From Bacteroidales bacterium UBA5072 (GTDB lineage Bacteria > Bacteroidota > Bacteroidia > Bacteroidales > UBA10428): a stretch of 64,000 nucleotides of DNA. A program made the translations under genes and the position numbers. Where the stretch lies: positions 46,581-110,580 of the forward strand of contig DIAS01000005.1 in assembly GCA_002415855.1 (NCBI GenBank), given 5' to 3'. The notes beneath the pieces were generated by a model that worked only from the letters and a program-made list of their open reading frames with translations, made no database searches and had not been told where the DNA came from. Of this stretch, positions 17,517 through 26,253 are shown in pieces; the first letter of the stretch is position 1; every line of letters starts with the position of its first letter.

Positions 17517-19025
17517 ATGAAAACAACATATATACCTGTATTATTCTCCTTGCTGCTGGTCCTGGGTTGCACTGACCTCGATGAAGTGCTCTACGACAAG
17601 CTTCCCGAATCGGTTTATCCTGAGAGTGAGGCACAGATAGCAAGTATGAGCGTCGATGCCTACAAACAGCTGCAACCCCTGGCCGATGACCAGGGCTGGT
17701 GGTTCTGGGCACAGGAAGTCTCATCGGATGAGCTTGTATTTCCCACCCGCGATGCGGACTGGGATGATGGCGGCAAATGGCGCGTCATGTACCAGCACAC
17801 CTGGAACAATGATGTGGAAGGCGTGAACAGAATGTGGGACAAGTTCTATTCCGGTGTCACACGCAGCAATCAAATCATTGACATGCTGAGGCAGCTTCCG
17901 CAATCTGACGCCATTGATGCAAAAATAAAGGAAGTTGAAGTGGTAAGGTCATATTTCTTTTACCTGATCATGGACAATTATGGCGATGCTCCTTATCTGA
18001 CCACTGCCACTGATGTTCCTGAACAACCTTTTAAAACATCCAGAGCCGCTATTTTCGATAGCCTGACTGCCACGGTAGAGAATAACCTGTCAGCACTCAA
18101 GGATATCGACAACAAATACATGGCAACCAGATACTTTGGCTTTGCCCTGCTGAGCAAGCTCTATCTCAATTCAGAGGTCTATACCGGTATTGCACAATGG
18201 GACAAGGCTGGTGCATATGCCGACAGCATTATCAATTCAGGGCTTTATACGCTCGACGGAACTGTTACCGGTCCATTTGTCACCGAGAACCAGAGCAATT
18301 CCGAAATAATCTTTTCTATTCCTTATGACGAAGATGATTACCAGGGATTCCGGATCCACATGCGTACCCTGCATTACCAGTCGAACCTTACTTACGATAT
18401 GTCTGTTGGTCCCTGGAACGGCTGTGCGGTCACTTATCAGCATTTTCTTACCTATGAGGATAATGACCTGCGGAAGGCAGCCTATTTCCTTTACGGACCG
18501 CAATATGACAGCAAGGGGAAACCGATAATAGAATCTGTGATCGGAGCTCCTTTAAATCTTGATCCGGTTATCCCGGCGATCCGGATGGATGCAACCTTTA
18601 CTCCTACAGAAATCAGAACCACAGGTGCCCGGATCAGAAAATATGAAATTAAAAAAGGTGCCAAGGAAAATCTGAGCAACGATCTTCCGTTATTTAGGCT
18701 GACAGATTTTTACCTGATAAAGGCGGAATGTGAGATCAGACTTGGCAACAATGGAGACGAATGGATCAATCCCATCCGGGAACGTGCCGGGGTTGATGGT
18801 TTTACCGATGCCACGCTCGATGATCTGCTGGCCGAAAGAGGTCGTGAATTATTTGCTGAAGGGGTCCGCCGTCAGGACCTGATCCGTTTTGGAGAGTTCA
18901 CCAAAGTTTGGTGGGCAAAAGGCGATGAACAGGGCGGCACAAGTAACGATCCGACCGTAAAGACTTTTCCCATTCCCAAATGGGCTACTGATGCTAATCC
19001 AAACCTGTTGCTTGATGCAGAATAA
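17517..19025 (+). CDS. SusD/RagB-family starch-binding outer membrane lipoprotein
   Basis: A 502-residue surface lipoprotein that caps the SusC barrel and captures glycan. The lipobox is VLGC with the acidic run TDLDE directly after the cysteine, consistent with export to the cell surface. TPR-like helices and typical motifs are visible: NQIIDMLRQLP, VVRSYFFYLIMDNYGDAPYLT, ALLSKLYLNSEVYTG, DLPLFRLTDFYLIKAEC and LLAERGRELFAEGVRRQDLIRFG. The C-terminus FPIPKWATDANPNLL is characteristic. It forms a unit with the susC gene 10 bp upstream; the SusE-like gene follows after 40 bp. Confidence 0.95.
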   Translation: MKTTYIPVLFSLLLVLGCTDLDEVLYDKLPESVYPESEAQIASMSVDAYKQLQPLADDQGWWFWAQEVSSDELVFPTRDADWDDGGKWRVMYQHTWNNDVEGVNRMWDKFYSGVTRSNQIIDMLRQLPQSDAIDAKIKEVEVVRSYFFYLIMDNYGDAPYLTTATDVPEQPFKTSRAAIFDSLTATVENNLSALKDIDNKYMATRYFGFALLSKLYLNSEVYTGIAQWDKAGAYADSIINSGLYTLDGTVTGPFVTENQSNSEIIFSIPYDEDDYQGFRIHMRTLHYQSNLTYDMSVGPWNGCAVTYQHFLTYEDNDLRKAAYFLYGPQYDSKGKPIIESVIGAPLNLDPVIPAIRMDATFTPTEIRTTGARIRKYEIKKGAKENLSNDLPLFRLTDFYLIKAECEIRLGNNGDEWINPIRERAGVDGFTDATLDDLLAERGRELFAEGVRRQDLIRFGEFTKVWWAKGDEQGGTSNDPTVKTFPIPKWATDANPNLLLDAE

Positions 19026-19065
19026 AAACAATAGATCCTTTTAATTATTACTAAAATTTAATACC

Positions 19066-20559
19066 ATGAAGAGAAACTTTTTTAAATCTTTAGTGAAGCT
19101 TTCCTGGCTGGCAGTGGCCGTTCTTGCTACTATCACCTCCTGTAAGGATGATGATGACGGAGGAACTCCTCCCATTCTGGTTGAGGATGGCTTTTATGTT
19201 GTTGGAGCCGGTACCGCTGTCACTGAACTAAGCACTGATGGCATGATGCAGGTGACACGCAACGAAGTCACTCAGACCGACAGGAGTGAATTGTTGGAAC
19301 TGTACATCGCTGTTGAAGGTGGCTCAGGCGGTTTCAATATTGTTGAAGTCTCCGGTCAAACCCAGAAAACCTATGGTCCTGGTGCCGATTTTGATGTTGT
19401 TGCTGAAGCAGATCGTAACATAGATGAACCCAAGGTTGACTTCTGGCGCGGTTCCTATGAGGAAACCACAGATAAGTTCGTCGTTCCTGAAGACGGTCTT
19501 TATCATGTTGTTATTGATACCGAACTGGGAATTGCCGTGGTTGCTCCTGTTGAGTGGGGTGTCATTGGCGGTGCAACTCCGGGAGGCTGGAGCAATAGTA
19601 CGCCCCTTCCGATGAAAGGCGCTTTCGATCTGAACACCATTACATTCGAAGCTGCTGAGGTTACCCTGCTTGAAAACGAATACAAATTCCGCTATTCTGA
19701 TGGCTGGAAAATAATTCTTGACGCTGAGTATGATAATGGTACTGCAACGGCAGGACTTAAGGTTAACACCAACTTCGGCGGCACACTTGATGCACTGGTT
19801 CCGGGTGGAGCCAATATTGCCAATGCTACTTATGCAATTTACAAGATTTCCATGACCTGGACACTGGGTGAAGGCACAACAGCTGCTGTTACCTATGTAA
19901 GGGACGGTGAACCCCTTCCCGAATATCCCACAGAATTGTACATGGTAGGTAATGCTTTGAACAATGTTGACGGTGACAGTGACGGAACTCCCGACGGCTG
20001 GCAGTGGGCACTTACTGATTTCCCCATGATCCCTGTACACAGTCATCCCGAATTGTTCTGGAAGATTGTTTGGCTGGATGGCGCAGGGGAATTCAAATTT
20101 GCTCCGCAACGCGACTGGATTGGCGATTTCGGCAAAGACGGTGATCCTGTTGATGGCGTGTTTGCAAAAGGTACCGCCAATGTTCCTGTTCCGGTTGCCG
20201 GTTCGGGCTACTACATGGTAGTTGTTGACCTCGAAAATGAAACGATTGAAGTCAACCCGCCGACAATATATGGTATTGGTGATGCATTTGGTGGCTGGGA
20301 TGCTAAGAAACCCGAATACATGTTCACAGTTGACAATGTTAATAAAGTGATCAAATTCGAAAATGTACTTACAGCAACCGAGTTGCGTATGTACGCTGGC
20401 GCAACCACACTTGCATGCGACTGGTGGCAGGCTGAATTCATGGTTCTTGAAGGCGTTATCGAATTCCGTGGAACCGGAAATGATCAGGCACGTGTTGCCG
20501 TCACCGCCGGTCAGGATATTTCACTGGACTTCATTAACCTTACTGGTACGATCAATTAA
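19066..20559 (+). CDS. SusE/SusF-like starch-binding outer membrane lipoprotein
   Basis: A 497-residue lipoprotein with lipobox LATITSC followed by KDDDDGG, a textbook match to the Bacteroidetes surface-export signal (Cys, Lys, then acidic residues). The rest is beta-rich with repeated starch-binding-type modules: GVIGGATPGGWSNSTPLPM, LYMVGNALNN with FKFAPQRDWIGDFG, and YGIGDAFGGWDAKKPEY. The G-[D/A]-x-x-GGW pattern is typical of SusE/SusF domains. It probably binds starch at the surface and hands oligosaccharides to SusCD. The subfamily is assigned from position and domain pattern; the sequence is not close enough by eye to say SusE or SusF. Confidence 0.88.
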   Translation: MKRNFFKSLVKLSWLAVAVLATITSCKDDDDGGTPPILVEDGFYVVGAGTAVTELSTDGMMQVTRNEVTQTDRSELLELYIAVEGGSGGFNIVEVSGQTQKTYGPGADFDVVAEADRNIDEPKVDFWRGSYEETTDKFVVPEDGLYHVVIDTELGIAVVAPVEWGVIGGATPGGWSNSTPLPMKGAFDLNTITFEAAEVTLLENEYKFRYSDGWKIILDAEYDNGTATAGLKVNTNFGGTLDALVPGGANIANATYAIYKISMTWTLGEGTTAAVTYVRDGEPLPEYPTELYMVGNALNNVDGDSDGTPDGWQWALTDFPMIPVHSHPELFWKIVWLDGAGEFKFAPQRDWIGDFGKDGDPVDGVFAKGTANVPVPVAGSGYYMVVVDLENETIEVNPPTIYGIGDAFGGWDAKKPEYMFTVDNVNKVIKFENVLTATELRMYAGATTLACDWWQAEFMVLEGVIEFRGTGNDQARVAVTAGQDISLDFINLTGTIN

Positions 20560-20592
20560 CTGGTCTTTTCTTTAAAATAGTTGTATATTCCT

Positions 20593-20619
20593 GAGACCCT
20601 GCTGAAGAAGCAGGGTCTC
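20593..20619 (+). terminator. 11-bp hairpin between the SusE-like and amylase genes
   Basis: GAGACCCTGCT and its exact complement AGCAGGGTCTC enclose a 5-base loop. The sequence after it (TATCTTTAC) is not a true T-run, so it may be a partial terminator or a processing or stabilising hairpin rather than a full stop. It would allow lower or separate expression of the downstream amylase. Confidence 0.5.
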
Positions 20620-20641
20620 TATCTTTACAAAAACCGCCTGT

Positions 20642-23386
20642 ATGAAATCATTTTCTCTCTTTTCCCTGCTTTTGTTGCTGGTACCTTTGGCCAGCGGCCA
20701 GGTAATTTCCACCGATCCGGCCCTGCCTATCCAGGATCAGCCGGTTACGATCACATTCCATGCCGACCAGGGGGATCAGGGTCTGATAAACTACACCGGG
20801 GACGATGTCTACGCACATACCGGCGTTATCACGGATAAGAGTAGTTCTCCATCCGACTGGAAATATGTGAAAGCACCCTGGGCAACCAACACTGCCGCCT
20901 GCAAGCTCACCAAAATATCATCCAATGAATACAGGCTGGATATTACCACCAGCATCCGGCAGTTTTACAATGTACCTGCCGGTGAAAAGATCCAGAAAAT
21001 GGCCTTCGTATTCCGCAATGGTGCCGGAACGAAAACAGGTCGTGATGTCGGGGGAGCCGATATCTTTGCTGATGTTTACGAACAAGGACTAAATGTATCG
21101 TTCATTCAACCTCCCGGCCTGTTCTCCTTTGTTACGGAGGGACAGTCGCTCTCCGTGGAGATCGGCGCCACAGCTTGCGATTCCCTGAAGCTTTTTCTCG
21201 ATGAGCAGCTGATCCGCAAAATTGCAGGCACTTCCTTTGACACCGCACTGCATGTGTCTGGTAAATCCCGGCACAGGCTGGTTGCAGTTGCCCTGCAGGA
21301 TGGATCTACTGCCGCTGACACAGCCTGGTATATGGTTCCGGGTACCACGGCAGATGAATCACTGCCGGCAGGTTTGGAAGACGGGATCAATTATCCGGCC
21401 GACGATTCGGCCGTTCTGGTGCTTTTTGCACCTGACAAAGACTTTATATACGTCCTGGGCGATTTTAACACCTGGTTACCCGATAGCACTTACCAGCTGA
21501 AAAGAGATGGCGACCGGTTCTGGATTGCCATTGGCAACCTCCTTCCAGGCAAGGAGTATGCCTTCCAGTACCTGGTTGACGGTCAGTTGAAGATCGCCGA
21601 TCCCTATTCGGAAAAAATACTCGATCCATACAACGATAAATATATTCCAGAAGCTGTATATCCCGATCTGCAGCCCTATCCAGCCGGGAAGACCGAGGGC
21701 ATTGCCGGCGTCCTGCAACCCGGTAAGCCGGTTTACAGCTGGAATGATGGGGAATATGCACCTCCCCAGCAACAAAAACTTATTATTTATGAATTACTGA
21801 TACGTGACTTCGTCACCACGCATGATATCAAGGATGTGGCAGGCAAGCTTGATTACCTGCAGACACTGGGGATCAATGCAATTGAGCTCATGCCCTTCAG
21901 TGAATTCGAGGGAAACAGCAGCTGGGGCTACAATCCGTCTTTTTATTTTGCCACGGATAAATATTATGGCAGGGACACGGATATCAAGGATTTCATTCAG
22001 GAATGCCACAAGCGGGGTATCGCCGTGATCATGGATATAGTCCTGAACCATGCATACGAACAGAATTCCATGGTCAGGCTCTATTTCAACTCAGCAACCG
22101 GGAAACCTTCTCCCGAAAATCCATGGTTCAACGAAAATAGTCCGAATACCACCTATAGCTGGGGTTACGACTTTAACCACGAGTCGGCTGCCACACAGTA
22201 CTTTGTGGATCGCGTGGTGGAATACTGGCTCAAAGAATTCAAGGTGGATGGTTTTCGTTTTGATTTCACCAAGGGTTTCACCAATACCCCGGGGGACGGC
22301 GGTGGTTACGATGCTTCACGGATTGCTATATTGAAGAGGATCTACAGCAGGATCAAAGCGGTTAACCACGATGCTTTCATGATCTGTGAACATTTTGCAG
22401 TGAACAGCGAAGAGAAGGAACTTTCCGATGCCGGCTTAATGCTTTGGGGCAATATCAATTACAACTACAACGAAGCTACCATGGGCTATCTGGCCAATTC
22501 CGGTTTTTCATGGATCTCTTACAAAGCCAGGGGCTGGAATAATCCTTACCTGGTTGGGTACATGGAAAGTCACGATGAAGAAAGGCTGATGTACAAGAAC
22601 ATCACCTATGGCAATGCCGTTGATTCATACAACATCAAAGATGAGCATACAGCGCTGCAGCGCATGCAACTGGCTGGTGCATTCTTCCTCACCATTCCCG
22701 GTCCCAAGATGATCTGGCAGTTCGGAGAGCTTGGATACGACATCTCCATTGATTACAATGGAAGAGTAGGGGAGAAACCGGTAAAATGGGAATACCTGGA
22801 GGATCCGGAGCGTGAAATGGTATACCTCACCTGGGCCAAAATCCTCGACCTGCGGAAAAAATACCCGGTGTTTAATACGGATGATTATACCCTGACGGTT
22901 GGCAATAATGTAGCAGGGAAGAAGATCGTTCTGCGGCATGCTGAGGAAGATGCTGTCATCATGGGAAATTTCGGACTTTCAACGCTTGATGTTCAGGCCG
23001 GTTTTACGCGAACAGGAAAATGGTATGAAGTGTTTTCCGGCGATTCATTGAATGTCACAGATGTAAATGTAACCATCACGCTTAATGCAGGTGAATACCG
23101 CATCTACACAAGCAAGAAAATGGAATCTGTGATTTCGGGAAACCAGGAGGTACATAAAGATCAGTTGTTCTTTTATCCGAATCCGGTGTCAGAAAAGCTT
23201 TACATTTCAACAGGGCATCCAATTGACACCTTTGAGGTATTCAATCTCGCCGGTACGAAAGTTATTTCTGTGAGAAACATGAACCATGGAGATGTGCTGG
23301 ATGTATCAGCCCTGACAAATGGCCTGTACCTGTTGAGGGTTCAGGCAGGGGAGCAGGTGATCACCGGGAGATTTGTAAAGCGCTGA
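20642..23386 (+). CDS. secreted GH13 alpha-amylase with CBM48-like domain and T9SS C-terminal tail
   Basis: A 914-residue extracellular amylase. The signal peptide (LLLLLVPLASGQ) is followed by an N-terminal beta domain, then a CBM48/E-set-type domain at about residues 255-340 (VLVLFAPDKDFIYVLGDFNTW). The GH13 barrel carries nucleophile Asp541 (GFRFDFTKGF), acid/base Glu583 (MICEHFAV) and Asp645 (ESHDEERL). The last ~80 residues form a type IX secretion sorting domain (FFYPNPVSEKLYIS ... LYLLRVQAGEQVITGRFVKR). The protein should therefore cross the outer membrane by T9SS and be anchored or released. It is the fourth gene of the susC-D-E locus. Its stop codon lies inside a 65-bp direct repeat that marks the left border of a large insertion. 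Confidence 0.94.
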   Translation: MKSFSLFSLLLLLVPLASGQVISTDPALPIQDQPVTITFHADQGDQGLINYTGDDVYAHTGVITDKSSSPSDWKYVKAPWATNTAACKLTKISSNEYRLDITTSIRQFYNVPAGEKIQKMAFVFRNGAGTKTGRDVGGADIFADVYEQGLNVSFIQPPGLFSFVTEGQSLSVEIGATACDSLKLFLDEQLIRKIAGTSFDTALHVSGKSRHRLVAVALQDGSTAADTAWYMVPGTTADESLPAGLEDGINYPADDSAVLVLFAPDKDFIYVLGDFNTWLPDSTYQLKRDGDRFWIAIGNLLPGKEYAFQYLVDGQLKIADPYSEKILDPYNDKYIPEAVYPDLQPYPAGKTEGIAGVLQPGKPVYSWNDGEYAPPQQQKLIIYELLIRDFVTTHDIKDVAGKLDYLQTLGINAIELMPFSEFEGNSSWGYNPSFYFATDKYYGRDTDIKDFIQECHKRGIAVIMDIVLNHAYEQNSMVRLYFNSATGKPSPENPWFNENSPNTTYSWGYDFNHESAATQYFVDRVVEYWLKEFKVDGFRFDFTKGFTNTPGDGGGYDASRIAILKRIYSRIKAVNHDAFMICEHFAVNSEEKELSDAGLMLWGNINYNYNEATMGYLANSGFSWISYKARGWNNPYLVGYMESHDEERLMYKNITYGNAVDSYNIKDEHTALQRMQLAGAFFLTIPGPKMIWQFGELGYDISIDYNGRVGEKPVKWEYLEDPEREMVYLTWAKILDLRKKYPVFNTDDYTLTVGNNVAGKKIVLRHAEEDAVIMGNFGLSTLDVQAGFTRTGKWYEVFSGDSLNVTDVNVTITLNAGEYRIYTSKKMESVISGNQEVHKDQLFFYPNPVSEKLYISTGHPIDTFEVFNLAGTKVISVRNMNHGDVLDVSALTNGLYLLRVQAGEQVITGRFVKR

Positions 23387-23427
23387 GGTCTTACTCCAGA
23401 CAATGCAGCACCAGTCCGCTGCGTAAC
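23363..23427. repeat. left copy of the 65-bp island-border direct repeat
   Basis: This 65-bp segment has the last eight codons and stop of the amylase gene followed by the last twelve codons (antisense) of a DUF1015 gene whose complete copy lies at 38042-39289. The same segment recurs at 38014-38078 with 2 mismatches, offset 14,651 bp. Weaker similarity, with a small gap, extends about 12 bp to the left. Confidence 0.9.
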
Positions 23428-23430
23428 CCT

Positions 23431-23738
23431 GCTAAGCGAAGTTTGCAACTTCGCTTTTTTTAAATGGTAGTTTGTAACTACCCACGTTCGGCTTAGGCTG
23501 TGCCTAAGTCGACTATATTTATACAGACTTTGCCTGTTTAAGTATCGTAATCCATTTGGTACTCCGCTAAGCGAAGTTTGCAACTTCGCTTTTTTTTTAA
23601 ATGGTAGTTTGTAACTACCTACGTTCGGCTTAGGCTGTGCCTAAGTCGACTATATTTATACAGGCTTTGCCTGTTTAAGGTATCGTAATCCATTTGGTAC
23701 CCCAGCTAAGCGAAGTTTGCAACTTCGCTTTTTTTAAA
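23431..23738. repeat. REP-like hairpin array, two full units plus a partial
   Basis: Units start at 23431, 23566 and 23705 (periods 135 and 139 bp); the third is cut by the IS3 end. Each full unit has four short hairpins, all with 3-base loops: GCGAAGTT-TGC-AACTTCGC followed by a T-run, GTAGTT-TGT-AACTAC, CTTAGGC-TGT-GCCTAAG preceded by CGTTCGG, and ACAGGC-TTT-GCCTGT. Units end with a stretch matching the last seven or so codons of the RAYT transposase gene at 26138. The first hairpin with its T-run could also end amylase transcription. This array fills most of the 392-bp gap after the amylase gene. Confidence 0.85.
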
Positions 23739-24504
23739 TGGAACTGCTACCTTTATCCGGACAGTAAGTTAAGCAAAAATGCTTAATTTAACTGATATGA
23801 AAAAGAGAAGAAAATTTGATCGTGAGTTTAAACAAATGGTAATTGAACTCAGTAATAATCGAGAGGACCTAACCGCATTGGCAGCAGAGCTTGATATACG
23901 TACTGATCTGATCTACCGATGGCGTAGGGAAGCAACAGTGTATCATGAATCAAGTTTTCCGGGGCAGGGTAATAAGATCCTGACAGAAGAACAAAAAGAG
24001 ATTGTTAAGCTTAAGAAAGAGCTCCGGGATGCACAGATAGAACGTGACATCTTAAAAAAAGCTGTAAGCATTTTCTCCAAGAGCGATGGCAAATATTCCA
24101 ATTCATAAAGGATCACTGCTCCATTTTTCCCATTGAGAAGATGTGTAAGGTACTTAGAGTAAGCAGGAGTTCATTTTACAGTTGGCTGATGCGTAAGCCT
24201 GTAAAACGAGATATTGAGAACCAAGATTTATTTGTTCGCATAAAAAAGATATATGAGAAAAGTAAAGGGACATATGGTAGTCCCCGGATTGCATTGGCTT
24301 TATTCGAAGAAGGGATATATGTTTCCAGACCAAGAGTGGCAAGATTGATGAAACAGCAAAATTTAAAGAGCATTATCCGCAAGAAATGGGTTGTTACAAC
24401 TGATTCCAGGCATAATTACCCTGTGGTTGAAAACAAGCTCAACAGGGAATTTACCGTAACAGGAACCGGGCTGGTGTGGGTATCGGATATAACTTATATC
24501 AAAA
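23739..24504 (+). mobile_element. IS3-family element, left part only
   Basis: The left end resembles an IS3/IS150-type terminal repeat (TGGAACTGC ... CCGGACAG at 23739-23764). It is followed by orfA and the 5' part of orfB. The remainder of orfB, including most of the DDE core, and the right end are missing. The element stops at a junction with REP sequence, and an IS256-family element was inserted within a few bases of that junction. Confidence 0.75.
23779..24108 (+). CDS. IS3-family transposase OrfA
   Basis: A 109-residue helix-turn-helix protein of the IS3/IS911 OrfA type (KFDREFKQMVIELSNNREDLTALAAELDIRTDLIYRWRRE) with a C-terminal leucine-zipper-like coiled coil (ILTEEQKEIVKLKKELRDAQIERDILKKAVSIF). 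An in-frame ATG at 23797 (MKKRRKFD) is the more usual family start. The slippery run of seven A before G near 24054 is where IS3 elements shift by -1 into orfB. The shifted frame stays open to the OrfB start here. The element is truncated, so OrfA is probably not productive. Confidence 0.88.
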   Translation: MLNLTDMKKRRKFDREFKQMVIELSNNREDLTALAAELDIRTDLIYRWRREATVYHESSFPGQGNKILTEEQKEIVKLKKELRDAQIERDILKKAVSIFSKSDGKYSNS

Positions 24505-24509
24505 GGTAG
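24141..24509 (+). pseudogene. IS3-family transposase OrfB, truncated
   Basis: The reading frame encodes 122 residues: the N-terminal HTH_21 region (VLRVSRSSFYSWL, KGTYGSPRIALAL, RVARLMKQQNLKS) and only the first strand of the rve integrase core (TGLVWVSDITYIK). Full OrfB proteins have about 270-290 residues and need three acidic catalytic residues; only the first (Asp of WVSDITYI) remains. The final Arg and stop are supplied by the inserted IS256-family element. To the right of that element the duplicated target continues ATCAAAACC, which fits IKT of the family motif, before REP sequence begins. OrfB was therefore already cut before the IS256 insertion. Confidence 0.88.
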
Positions 24510-25899
24510 TGTAAAGAATTTTGTGTAAACATAAAGTAGCTGCGTAAGGACAAAACAGACTGGAGTCCATAAAAACTCAAAGGCTGTTTTGTCCGGTTTG
24601 AAAAACTGTAATTTTACTTTTAATTACGCAGCATTATGAAGAAAAAAGACAAAGAAAAGGATGACTTTCAGATCCCGGAGGAAGCCCTCCGTAAGATCAA
24701 ATCCCAAACTGAACTGGATGACTTTTTCCATGGGCTTTACAAGCAAGCAGTAGAAGGCATGTTAAAAGCAGAAATGGATGAGCATCTCGGATATCAGAAA
24801 CATCAAACAAAAGACAAGGCAGGAGTCAATAGCCGTAATGGTTTTAGCAACAAAGTGCTAAAGACCAATATTGGGAATATTCCATTGGATATGCCAAGGG
24901 ACAGGGAATCTAGCTTTGATCCGGTAATCGTCCCCAAGCACCAGCGCATGTCTGCACGGATTGAACAAGCTATCATTACATTGTATTCCAGAGGCATGAG
25001 TACCCGTGATATTGAAGCCACAGTCAAGGAAATGTATGGTATAGAGCTAAGCGAGGGAACCGTATCCAATATTACCAACACAATCATTGAAAACATTAAA
25101 CAATGGCAGCAAAAACCTTTAGAAAGCGTTTATTTTGTTGTCTGGATGGATGGTATTGTAATAAAAATCCGCAATAATGGAAAAGTCCAGGGCAAGACTA
25201 TTTACCTGATTATCGGACTTAAACAGGACGGATTAAAGGAAGTCCTGGGTATGTGGATATCCGAAACAGAAAGTGCATCGTTCTGGATGAATGTATTGAC
25301 TGATTTAAAAGCACGTGGTGTTGATGATATTCTGATCGCCTGCACTGATAATCTGGCCGGTATCAAGCAGGCCATTAACGCTGTTTATCCAAATACAGTA
25401 ACCCAGCTCTGTATTGTTCACCAGATCCGTAATAGTGCACGGTATGTGGCCTGGAAGGAACGAAAACAATTTATTGCTGATTTAAAGCTTGTTTACGGGG
25501 CTATCAACAAAGAAACAGCTCATGATGCCTTGGAGAATTTTGCTGCCAAATGGGGCTCAAAATACGGCTATGCGATCAAATCCTGGAAAGAGAACTGGGA
25601 AGAACTTACTTCCTATTTTGACTATCCAATGGAAATCCGTAAAATCATTTATACAACTAATACCATAGAAAGTCTCAATAGCACAATACGTAAATACACT
25701 AAAACAAAAACTGTATTCCCGGATGATCAGTCAGCTCTTAAAGCTGTCTATTTGGCCATTAGCAATATACAGCTGAAATGGACCATGGCAATCCGTGATT
25801 GGGGAATGATTATTAATCAGTTTATTATTAAATTTGGTGACAGATGTCGAATCTGAAAAGCGCTCAGCTACTAGTTTACACAAAAATATTTACAGGCTC
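24505..25899 (+). mobile_element. complete IS256-family insertion sequence with 8-bp target duplication
   Basis: The element is 1395 bp with imperfect 26-bp terminal inverted repeats (20 of 26 match, sharing TTTTGTGTAAAC inside and TGTAAA outside). The 8-bp direct repeat TATCAAAA flanks it at 24497-24504 and 25900-25907. It carries one intact transposase gene. The clean ends and intact gene suggest a recent insertion. Confidence 0.92.
24636..25856 (+). CDS. IS256-family (mutator-type) transposase
   Basis: A 406-residue DDE transposase of normal length. Family features are YKQAVEGMLKAEMDEHLGY at the N-terminus and GMSTRDIEATVKEMYGIELSEGTVSNIT before the catalytic core. The catalytic residues are the first Asp in VVWMDGIVIK, the second Asp in IACTDNLAGI, C-x2-H in LCIVHQIRNS and the Glu in TTNTIESLNSTIRKY. 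It fills the element whose inverted repeats and 8-bp target duplication are visible on both sides, so it is probably active. Confidence 0.96.
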   Translation: MKKKDKEKDDFQIPEEALRKIKSQTELDDFFHGLYKQAVEGMLKAEMDEHLGYQKHQTKDKAGVNSRNGFSNKVLKTNIGNIPLDMPRDRESSFDPVIVPKHQRMSARIEQAIITLYSRGMSTRDIEATVKEMYGIELSEGTVSNITNTIIENIKQWQQKPLESVYFVVWMDGIVIKIRNNGKVQGKTIYLIIGLKQDGLKEVLGMWISETESASFWMNVLTDLKARGVDDILIACTDNLAGIKQAINAVYPNTVTQLCIVHQIRNSARYVAWKERKQFIADLKLVYGAINKETAHDALENFAAKWGSKYGYAIKSWKENWEELTSYFDYPMEIRKIIYTTNTIESLNSTIRKYTKTKTVFPDDQSALKAVYLAISNIQLKWTMAIRDWGMIINQFIIKFGDRCRI

Positions 25900-25907
25900 T
25901 ATCAAAA

Positions 25908-26253
25908 CCCCCGTTCGGCTTAGGCTGTGCCTAAGTCGAATATATGTATACAGGCTTTGCCTGTTTAAGATATCGTAATCCATTTAGTATCAATTCTGAT
26001 AACATCAATCATACCATCCAGATCTGCGTAATTTCTGGCACTTGAATATAAGTATTCCTCAGGTTTTTCAACAATACTAGCCCCCGTTCGGCTTAGGCTG
26101 TGCCTAAGTCGAATATATGCATACAGGCTTTGCCTGTTTAAGATATCGTAATCCATTTGGTATCAATTCTGATAACATCAATCATGCCATCCAGATCTGC
26201 GTAATTTCTGGCACTTGAGTACAAGTATTCTTCAGGTTTTGCAACAATACCAG
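25908..26253. repeat. 173-bp tandem duplication of REP plus RAYT gene 3' end
   Basis: The segment 25908-26080 is repeated at 26081-26253 with few differences. Each copy has a REP-like hairpin (CGTTCGG then CTTAGGC-TGT-GCCTAAG, at 25912-25938 and 26085-26111), an ACAGGC-TTT-GCCTGT hairpin, and the last ~40 codons of the RAYT transposase gene. Only the right copy is joined to the full gene. The junction is at AGCCC, present at both sites. Confidence 0.88.
25965..26080 (-). pseudogene. C-terminal fragment of the RAYT transposase gene
   Basis: This fragment encodes the last residues of the adjacent transposase (EEYLYSSARNYADLDGMIDV to DTKWITIS) with a few substitutions, and no start or catalytic region. 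It is the left half of the tandem duplication and is non-functional. Confidence 0.85.

Noticed and set aside
19324..20109. 261-residue minus-strand open frame
   Set aside because: It is antisense to the SusE-like gene, cysteine-rich and without any family signature or start context; a shadow frame.
23431..23738. Regularly spaced repeats that at first look like a short CRISPR array
   Set aside because: The whole 135-139 bp unit is repeated, not just a 25-40 bp repeat with unique spacers; the units are hairpins and no cas gene is near.
24141..24509. A stand-alone small HTH protein
   Set aside because: It is the 5' part of IS3 orfB cut after the first DDE strand, with its last codons supplied by the inserted IS256-family element.
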